From the NCBI RefSeq assembly GCF_028858725.1, contig NC_084773.1, forward strand, positions 8,670,350-8,734,349: a stretch of 64,000 nucleotides of DNA, in the 5' to 3' direction. The position numbers and the translations under genes are program-made. Under the pieces are notes generated by a model. It saw only the letters and a list, made by a program, of their open reading frames with translations, had not been told where the DNA came from and ran no database searches. Positions 26,161 through 50,160 of the stretch are shown piece by piece (the first letter of the stretch is position 1; each line of letters begins with the position of its first letter). The stretch comes from Colius striatus. Taxonomy: Eukaryota > Chordata > Aves > Coliiformes > Coliidae.

Positions 26161-29100
26161 TAATAATAAGATCATGAATGACTAGTTTACTTAGGGATCA
26201 TTTTAAGAAACCTGCACAGAAATTCAAGGCATCTGGAATCTAAATTACTTCATTGTACACAGCTTCTTTACAACAGAAGTTTCATCAATGCCAGTGAATT
26301 TACCCTGCACTTTCTTCTAAATTGAGGTGCTCAACTCAAGTGTCCCACGTGATTCATTTATTCTTCACTGCATTGCAAGAAATGGTTGGATAAGGAAACC
26401 TTGACTCCATGGGAAGTCATGGGTCAGTCGGCTGCAAGCCACACACAGACTATTAATTATAGCTACGTGGTTTCAGAATCATCTGCTAACACTGTACAAA
26501 CAGGAACAGTATGATGCCAGTATTGCCACATCCACATTTTTGTATTCTCGCCTCAATTTTCCTCACCCTATTTTCGGAAGAAAAAACATGATTCATTCTT
26601 AATAGGTGCCCTATTAAGTACTTTAAAAGCAATAATGTAAAACAATCTTCCTCTATAAATACGGCTAAACAACAAATCACTCACTGCTGTAGTTCCTCAC
26701 CATCCCCATGAAGTATAGAAGGGAAACTCTTCAATACACTTTCCTGTAGATTTCAAGGGCATCTTTTGGAAATCTGAGGACTGCAATGCTTTGGCAGTCC
26801 AGAAGCGTACCTACCAAGGACTGGAACAAGTTTGCTTCTCACAGGTGAGATGATATGTAAAAAAGAACAAGAGAAAGGGAAAAAAATACACTTCCTCCAG
26901 ATTCTAGTCTGTTCTTATTAATGCAAGCCGAGTTAATTGTACCAGGACACTCCTGATGTGGGATGGAGCTGAGAAGAGAGGGTTCCTACTGATTTTATCC
27001 TTGGTGAATCCTATACCAGAATCACCCCCTTAAAAATGCAGTCCCTGCAGAGGACCATATCCTCAGTGGGTACTGACAGGCAAGGTGCTTTAATTAACAC
27101 CAAAAGCTCCTGACCCAGAACATCAGCGCCCTGAGGAGGATTCCAGCAAACATCTGTTACCATTAAAGATGGATGGTTGAGATCTACACCCAGAGAGGGC
27201 CGGGGCTAAGGGACTACATAGTTCCTCTCTAAGGTTTAAACAACATGCAGATCTGACTGTTAGCAGAGCAACATTTAAGGAAATTGGCTTCAGAATCAGA
27301 AATGAAGAATGTGAAACTATTCATTTAGTGGCATCTCTAATACTTCTCCATTTAATATTTGCAAATTTAATATTTACACATCCAAGCCTTACAAAAAAAT
27401 ATGAGGAACAGCTTCTGAATTTCTCATAATAAACAAACAACCAAAACTACATAGTATGTATAACAGGGGTTTACAGTTGGGATCCCATGTAACTTCTTAG
27501 AGCCACTTATCTAAGATTTAATATCTATAAAAAGTCTCTCTGTTTGCTATTTACACAGGTGTCCTGGAGCATTATATAATCATGTAGCAGATCAACACAA
27601 CCTTAGGATCCCAAAGTATAATAAAAGCACATTAGGATCATGACATAGAGGCAAAGAGTTGGCTACCATTCGACACTGGTCTTTATGCCTTCCAGAAGTC
27701 CACCTATACATAGAGGATAGATCATTTCAGTCTTCATGAGAAGAAGGCGGTAAGAACACATTTTCCTAATCTTGCTTGCCTAGAATCTTACATGTAGAGC
27801 CAAGCTGGCTCATCGCATCAATGATTAAATTTGCCACTCTTATTTAAGCTAAATAGTTCCTCTAAACTTGGCAATAAGTTTCCTGGCAATAAGGTTCACA
27901 AGCCAAGGGTCTTACAAGATCTCTACTTTCAAGTGTCAGACTTTAAAATACCAAAGCCATACTAACTTGAAGTATTCAAATATACACCACAAAGGAGGAC
28001 AGTAAGACATGAGATATGACAAGAGTCTATACAAGGCATAGATGTTTCCACATATTCTCTAACCACACAGACAATCGGATACCACCTTACAAAATAAAGC
28101 AGATTCTACAATAAAAGTACCCTCCAGAAAAGTCATGTTACATCCCTTCAAAATAAGAATGTGATATATTATCCATTAAATCCTTCACAATGACAAATCT
28201 ATTATTTCAGTCAGCCAGATCACAAAAGCATGGTTTGAATTTTAAAAAGGTAGCACCAAATTCTACTAGAATGTAAGAACAAAGGACATGTGCAGTTCCT
28301 ATTGTATCTGGCTTCGTTAGAGCTTATCCTGCTATAATAAACACCGTACCTTTAAGTAAAGACCTTAAAATTTGATGTTCATATAGAAAAATATATTCCA
28401 TACAAATAACATAGCAATGGCAACTCTATGACATCAGACCTTGTACTTACTACAAGTGAACTACGTCCTCCGTTCATGAAGTCCTCCTGTCACACTTTTC
28501 CAAAGCATCTGTTACACAGGATCTATACATACAGGAGACAACATCAGGATGAGGAAACTTCACCTAATACTCCCTAGGCCATGCACAGCTGCTGCTCATG
28601 ACAAGGCATTGCACCATCTCCGATAATTTTTATCAGCTAATAATAATTTTATCAGATAATTTTTATTCAGATTCCTATACATATAAAAAGGCTGTAGCAA
28701 AAAAAAAAAAAACCCAAATCAAAACCTCCTAAGCACCCTTATATGTAATTCAATGTAAATCATAATAGTTTTACAAATTTTAAAAAAATGAAAATATCAC
28801 CTATTTTCAGGTACAAGCCTATCATCATGCATACTGAGGACTACTAGAAGTCAAAACTAACAAGAATTCCCTATAATGCATATACTCCCAGCGTATGGAC
28901 ATTGGCATATTGTACATATATAAACCAAAGAGCACTGTGGCTTAAAATGGACATACTATCTTTGACAGAAGTAACCATTTGCCTGCTTGAGACCTATAGC
29001 AACACTAACTCTTAGGAAAAGTCTTTGACACATCTTGCACTGTTCTTTTTCTTTATAGTGGTTTTTTGGAGGTATTTCTTTAGTTATGGTTCTACTTCCA

Positions 29101-29356
29101 GTTCATTAAGTCCTTAAACTTGATTTACTTACAGGCTCTGTACCAACAAATGTGGTACATAAGATTAAAGGGAATCCAGGAAATACTTTCACCCAGAAAG
29201 CATAAATGCAGAAATGCACAGATCTTTGATTTTATATGAATGTCAATCAACACCAATGAAGACTGCTAACAAAGTCAATGTATTTGCCCACCATTATTTT
29301 GTCTTCTTCCCCTTTTCTTTGGGCATTTACTAGCTCACATATTGCCAAATTACAAC

Positions 29357-29372
29357 TTTTTTTTTTTTTTTT
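29357..29372. repeat. Poly(T) tract, 16 bp
   Basis: Homopolymer T run in noncoding AT-rich DNA. Confidence 0.75.
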
Positions 29373-32300
29373 GCTGTGAATCCTATCACTCCAAAGAAAG
29401 CACAGAAATACAGCTGCACAGTATATTACAGCATTAACAACCTCAGTCTCCCTGCCCCAAGTAATGGCTAGTTCAAGTTTGCGCAGGGATTATCCTTTAT
29501 TCCTCCAAAGTTGACGATTTACAAAGCAGAGAGATAATTGAGAAGTCCTAAAACTATTCGTCTGGCAAGCATTACCTCTTCTGAAATCAACAGTCATGGA
29601 AAGTAAATCCCAGCCCATACCTGAAAAAAAACCTGTGTAGCGATGAAATTATCTTTACAAAAAAAAAAAAACCCAACAGGAAAAAATACCAGGAGATGGG
29701 CTTGGTTCCTAGGAGAAAGAAGAGGCAGAAAGCAGCAGCCAATGGTGTAATGACTGACAGATTGCAGCTGCTGCATTCTACTAACAAACTGCCAGGAAGA
29801 CAACCTGGCTAGAGTGTGGTTTCTTAAAGTGGTCCTCATTATATAACCACTCAATGAAGACCAGGGAGTCACCAAAGCACAGAGATTATCATCTTGTATT
29901 GCAGGGGCTGTTTCCTTTTTCTCAGAGGGTGCCTCCCAGAGATAGACTTTTAAATAAAATTACCTTTAAAAATTAGGTTTTTTTGAATGAGTTGCTTCAT
30001 AAAACAAAACAAAACCAAAAAGAACTGTGAGACATGGTATGAACTCTATACTACAAGTTTGTATTTTTCAAATTCCTTGCAATGGATCTGGAGTAAATCA
30101 ACGATGGGCCAAACAGGTTCAGAAAGGGTTTGAATAATTGTATATGGAGTATCCAGAGATTCTCCATCAGCTGAGTATTTTGACTACTGCTGTTCAAATA
30201 CCATTTCAGAAAGTAGGACTGCCGGGAAACATAACACAACAGAAACTAACATTGACTATAGAAGCATACGGTGTACCAATACTAACACTGCACAGTCTCG
30301 GTTCTAGAGACAGTACCAAAAGCAACTTCACATCACACTGCTCAGTGACACTCCCAGCCAGTGATGTTCAACACTGCCAAAGGTAAGAAGTTTTCCAAAA
30401 GTCAGGAAAGCCAAAAATATCTAATTTTATCTCTAGAATAGAAACAGTAATGAACAAATCATTATTTTACATTTATATAGTATATGATAAGGAACATACC
30501 ACATGAATTCTAGACTTCTGTCTGCACTGGAAATCAACTGGGAAATTAGGAGGTACGGTGTAGAAACATCACTGTGAGTATACTGTATTACTGCTTTTGC
30601 AGCTGCAGTTGTAGAATTTGTTTCACAATAATTCAGTTACCCATGTTTAAATAACCAGCCAGCAGAAGAAAGGCTGATATATTTCATATGCATTCTCTTT
30701 GAGCAGGGAGGCTTTCACGTCTGGTCAAAAAATGTCAGGCTCATATGACACCACCGAAGTCATGAGAGATGCCTAACCATAACTAAAAGCAGAATTTGGC
30801 CAACACAATTGGAAAATAACAGCAGACTATATACAAATGCACACACGCAACCTCATATAAGAGCAAAGCAGGAGACAGATTGGATTTTTTAATCACACCT
30901 TTTAAAAAAACAAATTTCATGTACAAACCCCACACTGCACTCCTATGTGGTTCATTTATCCTGCTGCAACATAAACAGACATACCAAAGCCCGTAGTAGG
31001 GAAAAAAAGGTCTTTTTTTTCTTCTCAAGGATTTTAAATACAGCTTGAAGAGCAAAAGAACAGATCTGTCCTGCCTTCTAATACTAGATAAGCAATTTTA
31101 AGACTACCACAGTCAGCAAGTACATACATAAGCTATACATTAATACATTTATCTATATTTTAAGACAGATTTCTTTTTCCCTTTTGTTTTCATAGTTTCC
31201 TCTAGCATATAGTCCAGAAGAAAAAAACTAGATGTCTTTCCTCATTCAGCAAAACCACCCCTTTACAATGAATATCCTAATAGTTTTGGTATTATTTAAG
31301 AATCCTTACCCAAAGGAACGCAGTCTTTCTGCCAGCTGCAGTACCAGTTTCAAAACTTTTGCTTCATCTTCGTAATATTGTTACATCAAACCTATCCTTT
31401 AGAAAGTAAGGATTTTAGCTTGCTTTCTGCATGCAGTGCCTGACTCGAAGCTGCCAGTCACTTCTTCGGATGTCTTGACTGTTCCTGGTCTACTTCTTGC
31501 TAACACCTGAGACTTCACGACTTAGCGAAAAACAGGGTGAAAATTGGTATTGGCAAAGCCATAACTGAGCACAAAGATTTGAAGAGATTACTAAAAATAT
31601 AAGTTTACGAACCAGAGGATAAGAATATTTTGAATAAAATTCAACAGATAAACTTTGCTGCAAATTAAAACAATTCTCTTGTATCTGAGCCCATAATGAG
31701 TATTTTGAATACAGATATTTACTGCTGCCAATAAAGAAAATTTTTGGTAACTTTTCTGTTATTGGGAAGAGCTTGAATACAATCCAGTCCAAAAAAAATG
31801 CTGACTTTCCTAAATAAGGGCTGTGTTTTTGCAATAAAGAATACTGGTCAATATACAAGTGAAGGAAAACTGAACCAGATGTCAGTAATAGGACCACAGA
31901 ACGTTGCATTTGCCCAGAATCGCTATTTTAAACACACGATGTTGGTCTACTGGTTTGTGGGATAATACATTTTTGGCAGCCAGAAGGAGTTTCGATATGT
32001 TAGAAGGTTATCCTCAAGAAAAAAAAAAAAAAGAAAAAGGAAAGAAGAAAAGAAACGGAGGACAGAGAAAGGCCACTAATTCATTTAGCTCCACATAGCA
32101 GAAATACAACTCAAGAAATACAACTTAGCAAGTCAGTTCAAAGAGAAGACAATCTCAAAACAGAAGGTGTGAGTTTCACATTCATTTTCATTTTCTGCTT
32201 TACTTCCGTACTACTAATACTTCATTGTACTTTGCCTTTAAAAAAACAAAGGATTATTTCCTCCATACACGCTCGATTTCTGGGCAAGAAGTCTAAGGAA

Positions 32301-32849
32301 AAACTGGTGAGCTTTCACCTTGCAGCTCCAGTGCAGTCAGACTGAAGGGTGGGGGAACCACATCCCCATCGATGCGCAACCCAAACCGCACAAAACCCCG
32401 GCCAGAAAACTTTTCGCATTGGAAATCTTTTGTCACACGAAGATCCTGCTGCCATCGCTGGAAGAAGCTGTTCACAGGAACAGGCCCCACTGTCCCAGAA
32501 ACACCATAAGCAGCCCTGGAAGCCATATGCACAAATGTAACATTAACCCAGCTCCCTATCCATTGCCAATTAAGAACTAACCTGTCTCTAAAACGATTTC
32601 TAGTTCAGAGGGACAGATTTGGCATTTGTTTAGGGAGTGGGATGGGTGTCTCCTTGTATTTAAGAAGTAGTTACATCTGTATGCCTTCTTAATATAGAAA
32701 TAAAACTTGAAGATGTACTTTGTATGGATGTTTGGCAATCTCTTCCCTGCTTTACCAAGTAGTAAATTTAAAAATCAACTCTATTCATTGTTTTAACAAA
32801 CCCTCTTCTGAAAGATAATTAAAACCACTTCCCAATATACAACCAAAGT

Positions 32850-32855
32850 TTTATT
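32850..32855 (-). terminator. Candidate distal polyadenylation signal
   Basis: The minus strand reads TATAAAAATAAAAC, an AATAAA about 2.37 kb after the WNT5A stop. This is a weaker guess than the cluster upstream of it. Confidence 0.25.
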
Positions 32856-33170
32856 TTTATAGTCTATCTTCCATTCTGGTATAATCTTTTCTTTTGTTTT
32901 TTTTAAACCAGTGAAATATACAAATCACACAAGACAGAAATATGTACATTAAATGTACAGAACAGAGGAAAGGACACAGAAGATTTACATATCTGAATGA
33001 CAGGTAAAATATTTTACATTAAATAGTGTTCTGATAGCTAGGATCATGAGACTCAGTTCTGCTCAGACAAAAGTCGATAAAAGGAACTTGAGGTGATTCA
33101 GCAAATGAAAAAAAATGATCATGGTTTTTGTACAATAAAAACCAAAGTGACATATTCAATGAATTAGTGC

Positions 33171-33188
33171 TTTATTTATTTATTTATT
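33171..33188 (-). terminator. Candidate polyadenylation signal cluster, four overlapping AATAAA
   Basis: The minus strand carries four overlapping AATAAA hexamers in an (AATA)n run, about 2.03 kb after the WNT5A stop. A T/G-rich stretch (TTTGGTTTTTATTGT) follows about 30 nt downstream, as expected for a cleavage site. Confidence 0.4.
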
Positions 33189-33854
33189 TAATCTTACTTT
33201 AAAGATATTCTTTGCAAACATCTGAAGATGAGGGGTAAATATGTCCTTGTACAATAAATTAAGAGCAATAAAGCGCCATTTAAGAAGCTGATAAATGATC
33301 AAGATGAACTTAATGATACAGCTTAAAGGCTCGTGAAAAGTTAAGGCTTTAGTACAAGTAGGCTGAAGTGAAAGACTTTCCTCCCTTGGTACTTGTAAAA
33401 CTATTTTCTTTAACTTGTTGGATGGGACTGAGCTGGAAAGAGGCACCTGAACAAATGATGAAATCCCGTATAACTACACAGCACTGGGGAGAAAGTATAT
33501 TGTTCAACAAACAACAATTTCCATTTCAAAAACTGAAAAGCAAGGGCCAAATGCAGCACATTTTAGAGTTGGAAGGTGTCTCCTTTCAGTAATAATAATG
33601 CCCTTAACATGAGAGTGGGGTAGAAGCAATTTCCAGACCAATACCAAAACAAGTGCAGGCTGCTGCCTCTACCAACCATCCAAAAAAGTCCTAAAGCTGG
33701 GAAGAGGCTTACTTCTCTGTGATTATCCTTAAAACTTTTGAATGATAAAAGCTTTTAAAAAAAATAATCCCACAAAAAGGTTGGAATCACTCTAAAATCC
33801 TGAAGAGATCTAAAAAAGAAAATGGGGGATGAACTGCCCCTTTAATTTAGACAT

Positions 33855-33860
33855 TTTATT
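33855..33860 (-). terminator. Candidate proximal polyadenylation signal of WNT5A
   Basis: The minus strand reads AATAATAAAATG here, giving a canonical AATAAA about 1.36 kb after the stop codon. Use of the site is inferred only. Confidence 0.35.
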
Positions 33861-35218
33861 ATTTCTTAAATCATTAAAATATATATGTACAAAAAGCTTT
33901 GAAGTATGAGACACCAGCAGACCACAGTTCTCCCGTATATATGTAACTGCTCAAGTATAGTCTGAACAGTTGTAGTGTATATCTGCAATATATTATCTAA
34001 AGCATGTGTATTAAAGACATAGGATGATAAATTTGGTATTGCATTTCATTGAACTATAATAGTTAATGTTATTAAAAGATGAAACTATTGTCTCCTTGAG
34101 TGAAAGCATTCCCAAAATCTGTAGAAAAAAACAAAAATCAATCATTCCAAGAGTGGATATCTAATGATTTATTTTCTCACATAAAATTAGAGGAGTTATT
34201 TCTCAAGCTGTGTTTTGAAAGACAGCCAGTTATTACACCATTTTTTAAGGCATCTTCAAATTTAGGGAATTCTAATTTCTATGGGCTTTCCAGACTGGGA
34301 GATCGAAACTGTTTGCAAGCATTGCGGCTCCCCTCCACCCGCCTACAGTGCTCCAGTCTGTACCTTGGCCGCTCTCCACACTCGGTAGTAGTAAAATACT
34401 GCTCTGTAAGATGAGACACTCGAACGTCACAATTAGCTAATAAGGCCAAATTCCACCTTCAAGAATACCTCTATTATTCATCAAGGTAGATTTTATTTTC
34501 TTTTTTTCTGGTCTTGTTAGATTCTGGAACCAGACACAGTGACTGAGGAATAGCACAGCTGAAGCCTTTATGATCCTTTGCTCTTTGCCCTCTGATGACA
34601 TTGCGTACTTAAGCAGGCACATTCAGATATGTAACTGACACCACACTTTGTGACGAATATACCCCTGATTTACAGAGCCTGACATGTACTGAACAGCTTT
34701 ATATGTCCTATTCTAATAACTTCTAGTGTCTGAAACTAAAAGTCACGGACAGGCCTGTGTGTTCCTCACATCCATAAGGACTGTTCTAACATCCCAAGCA
34801 CATTACATGGTTGCTCTGCCTACTGCACATGTATTACGTCCCACGGGACTAAATTAGGATATGTTGGATTTTCCCCTCAAACTACTCTATTGTTTTTAAG
34901 CAAAGTCAATTTTTTTTTTTCACTTTGTAAAATAAATATTCTCAGGTTCTCTCTCATTATTGCCAAAAATATAAGCCACACACAGTTCTGGGATGGACGC
35001 AGAGAGGGTTTCCAGGCACTTCTCTTTGCAACCCTTATATTTTTTCTATTTTCCTTTTTTTTTTTTCCCCTTCCCCTGCCTTTGTTTTTTCTTTTTTAAA
35101 CAGAAGACGACAACTCATTGGACTCTATAAATAAAGTGGAGATAGTCCTGTGGAAAGGGAGAGGGGTCTGCACCCCTTGCTGGCAGGCGGCTGCAGTTCC
35201 TCCCACCTTGTCCATCCC

Positions 35219-47222
<12,004 letters not shown>

Positions 47223-47862
47223 TGCCGCGGGATCACCGAGCGAGAGCAGCCAAGTAATCCAAGCAGAGCAGAAGGGGAAAGGGCGAGGCGAAAATAAAAT
47301 CCTGGATCGCAGGAGGCGGGTGGTATCCTCGCAAGCAGCGGACGGCGGCGGCTGCCGGGGGAGCACGGGGGCCCGCGGAGCTGGCGGGGGGCGGTGGGCG
47401 AGCGGTCACTCTGTCCGGCGCAGGCTGAGTGTGTCCGACTGCGGAGAGGGGCACCAGTGCAGCCTTCTTTCCAAGGTCCATCAGCATTCGCAGTAATTAG
47501 GGCTTTCCACCACCAGAAGAAGGAGGCAAAAAAAAAAAAAAGCCCCCCAAAAAAAGAAAAAAAAAGCCAACCCAACACACGCACACAGCGCCCGTGGGCG
47601 TGATTGTGCGGAAGCAAATAAAAATCTTCACAAGCGGCAGCGAAAGAGCCGCGGGCGACGATCCGTCCCACCAGCCCAGGTGGTGCCGCCGCGGGGCTCC
47701 CCGCGCTCCCACCCGGCTCCCGACAGCGCTCGGGCCGCCGGCGCGGACCGGGCAAGGGAGACGAGTAGAGCCGAGCGGACGCAGGGCTTCCCCCTTGCCC
47801 GCCCCCCTTCACTTTGCTTAAAGGCTGGGCGGTGCGGAGCCGGGCGTCCGCGGCTGCAGAGC
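47223..47862 (-). other. WNT5A: Probable WNT5A 5' UTR of exon 1
   Basis: The sequence directly upstream of the start codon is GC-rich with no apparent acceptor that would force an upstream exon. The 5' limit is set from a TATA-like element at 47885-47892 and is approximate. It includes T-runs split by a G6 run on the sense strand (opposite 47527-47568) and an 84-codon upstream ORF. Confidence 0.45.
47233..47487 (-). other. AUG-initiated upstream ORF (84 codons) in the WNT5A 5' UTR
   Basis: The frame begins ATG CTG ATG GAC at 47487 and stops with TGA at 47233-47235, 10 nt before the WNT5A ATG. If transcription starts near 47860 it would be translated first by scanning ribosomes and could reduce or regulate WNT5A output. 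The peptide is arginine/proline/alanine-rich and resembles no known protein, so any role would come from translation rather than the product. Confidence 0.35.
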
Positions 47863-47884
47863 CATCCTGGGGCTGGCTCCCTCC

Positions 47885-47892
47885 ATTTTATA
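47885..47892 (-). promoter_or_regulatory. TATA-like box upstream of WNT5A
   Basis: The sense (minus) strand reads TATAAAAT within CTGTATAAAATGG, about 665 nt upstream of the start codon. A start site would be expected near 47862. CpG-island promoters often lack TATA boxes, so this may be coincidental. Confidence 0.35.
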
Positions 47893-48252
47893 CAGAGAAG
47901 AAAAAGCCCAACAGAAAAAGTAGTTTCTGTACAACCGGGGAAGGAGGAGGGGGGAACCTTGTGCACGCGTGTGTCTGTCTTACGGGGCGACTGATCCTGC
48001 CAGGCGAGCAGGGGCAGGGGGAGGGGAGACGTCCGGGGCTTCAGGAGCTGCTGCTCCCTCAATCCATCGCAGGCGAAGGCGCCCAGCGCCGGGGAGCGAG
48101 CAAGTTACGCGCAGGAGAGCGAGCCGGCGCAGACGGCGTCGTGCTGCAGCCGACCCTTCCTCCTCGGGGCTCTGTCCCCCGCCTGCTGCAACCGGCCCAA
48201 CTCCCCCCGTCTGTCTCCCTCGCTCCTCTTCACCCTGCTGCTTAAAACTGTT

Positions 48253-48301
48253 AAAAAAAAAAAAAAAGAAGAAGAAAAAAAAAGAAAGAAACAAAAAAAA
48301 A
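48253..48301. repeat. A-rich/purine tract (A15 then GAA/GAAA mixture)
   Basis: About 49 bp of nearly pure A/G within otherwise GC-rich promoter DNA. It could be a nucleosome-excluding tract or a length-variable simple repeat. Confidence 0.85.
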
Positions 48302-48339
48302 GTTGTAGAGCCAACGGCAGCTGAAAAACTTTCTCCGCA

Positions 48340-48349
48340 GCGCATGCGC
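48340..48349. promoter_or_regulatory. Palindromic NRF1-type site GCGCATGCGC
   Basis: A perfect 10-bp palindrome matching the core of the NRF1 recognition sequence, inside the CpG island about 1.1 kb upstream of the WNT5A start codon. Occupancy is unknown. Confidence 0.4.
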
Positions 48350-48675
48350 TCACGACCGACCTATTGCAGACTGGGCTGGATTTTAAAGCTGTACGGCAGC
48401 GAGCGGGACCCCAGTACAGCCTCAGGGCGGGCTGGGGACATCGGGATTCCGTCGCCGCAGCGCGTCCCAAGGAGCGCGCCCGTCGTGTGCCCCGGCAGAG
48501 TCCCGCGTCCCCAGGCCCTTCTCGGTGGTCAAGCCCGGCGTCAGACCCCGTCGACACAAATTCGTGAACACAAATTCTTCCCGCAAAGCGGTGTCCCCTG
48601 CGCCCACCTCATCCGTAGGGGTGCGCGGTCCGCCCTGTGCCACCAGCACTGTCGGCTGGTTATCCCGGCGCGAGG

Positions 48676-48699
48676 GCACACACGCACACACACACGCAC
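48676..48699. repeat. Imperfect (CA)n microsatellite
   Basis: A run of CA units interrupted by CG at two places, in the upstream CpG island. Confidence 0.8.
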
Positions 48700-50120
48700 T
48701 CAGCTGCCAGGCCGGGCCCGCGGAGGCTCCCCCTCATATACATGTGCATGCAATGTGCGGCGCACATGGCCGAGCCGGAGGGAGCTGCATCAGCGTTCCT
48801 GATGAGCAGCTCATTTGACAAGTCTTGTTTATCGCATGGTCCGAGACACGAGAGGGGCCGCGTCTGCCGCGGCCAGAGCGGGCTCGACGGTTTCACTTCC
48901 TCTTTCTTTGGCATCTTCCCCCCCCCCCCTTGTAAGTTCGGCAAGTTGTTGACAAAACTGTTTATCATTTAAGACTCAGTGAGAGCTATAGGCGAGGAGG
49001 ACTTCGCGGACCCTTTGTACTTCAGAGTGCTTTCCCCGCTTTGCAGTCCTCAGCCAAAGTGTTTCTTTATTGCACCTCTCACATCGCTCATGCACCCAAA
49101 TGCAGGAAATGGGAGTGTTCCCCCAGCCATGCCGTAATTCTGCATTATTTTCCTTGCATTCGCCTGCGACTGCGGGTCCACAAGGGGAGGGGGCACATTA
49201 TCAAAGCAGCTCTGGAAAATCCAAACAGGCTGCGAGAGCAGTTCCGCTATCAATAAATGCATTCACTCCTTCGAAGCCATTCCAGTGCAAATAAAAATAC
49301 CTTTAGGAGCCAAACGGGGGAATGGCACGTCTCGGCCGGCCTGTGATCGCTGCCCTCACGCCCCCAGGGCCGCCAGGTAAGCGCAGCCCTCCCTCGGCAC
49401 CAGCCATCGCTGCGCTCCCTCATCTCGACCACCGAACAGCCGCTCTCCACCTCGAGGCCCCGATGACCACGCTGCCTGCTTTGCCCGCCGGCTTCCCGGG
49501 AGGGAAAGACTCTGAGGGGCCGCCGAGAAGGGAGCACCCGGCTCTGAGAGCCGAGGAGCGGGACGTCTCTGTCCGCGGGTGCGCAGGGAGGAAGCGGGCC
49601 GGCGGGGAAAGCGGAGCGCTGCCGGACTCAGCCCCCTGGGACGCACAATCAGCCCGGGACCTTGCTCGATCCCGCCGGCACCTGCAAGGCCCGAGACCGT
49701 AGCATCGCTTCCGGCAGATTTATTTACTCCCTAATGTCCGCGGAGCCTTTCTATTAGCCAGCCTTAGAGCCTAGATTGCGGTTCATTCCGCGGGACGGCT
49801 GGTGAGGAATTTATAAATTAGGTATAGCACCAGATCCGGAGAGGAATAAAGGGGTTGTTCGTACCTTTTAGGAAGACCAACCTTAGTTTTATGCCTAGTA
49901 AATAATATTTTATTGCCTTTGGTTTACTGTGGCATTTCAATTATCCCCTTTAGGAGTCTGCAAACTGCGTGGGTTAAAGGTCATTTCTCAAATCGCTAGA
50001 ATTAGTAAAGAATAGCAGAAAACTGTAAAAAGGGGAGGAGTCGTGCAATAAAACAAGAAGGATCGCCTGAAATAAACTAATAAAGAGCCTCGAGCTGTTT
50101 ACCTCTCACATTTGTATTCC

Positions 50121-50160
50121 CGAATGATGTTTATCATCATGTAATTGCATAATGTCATCA
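50121..50160. promoter_or_regulatory. Candidate conserved noncoding element upstream of WNT5A
   Basis: ATGATGTTTATCATCATGTA followed by ATTGCATAATGTCATCA contains a partial palindrome around TGTTTAT (FOX-like) and a TAATTG homeodomain core. It lies just outside the CpG island, about 2.9 kb upstream of the WNT5A start codon. Conservation was not measured. Confidence 0.3.

Larger units (their letters stand above)
19863..33170. other. Intergenic DNA downstream of WNT5A, no supported gene
   Basis: AT-rich and without identifiable exons. It includes a homeodomain-site-rich block near 25860-26160 and short A/T tracts. Its right-hand end (above about 30 kb) may still be transcribed as distal WNT5A 3' UTR. 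A stop-free minus-strand stretch at 32293-32540 is described separately. Confidence 0.65.
33171..35218 (-). other. WNT5A: Probable WNT5A 3' UTR (3' end uncertain)
   Basis: This AT-rich stretch follows the stop codon directly and has no coding signal on the minus strand. WNT5A mRNAs in other vertebrates carry long 3' UTRs, so transcription through this interval is expected. AATAAA-type signals on the minus strand occur at 33855-33860 and repeatedly at 33171-33188. Others further on, for example 32850-32855, mean the transcript may extend beyond this interval. The end given here is a conservative inference. Confidence 0.6.

Noticed and set aside
47969-48802. 277-codon plus-strand ORF
   Set aside because: It lies in the CpG island, where stops are rare. 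The product is low-complexity R/P/S-rich and includes a lysine run from a poly(A) tract, with no family features.
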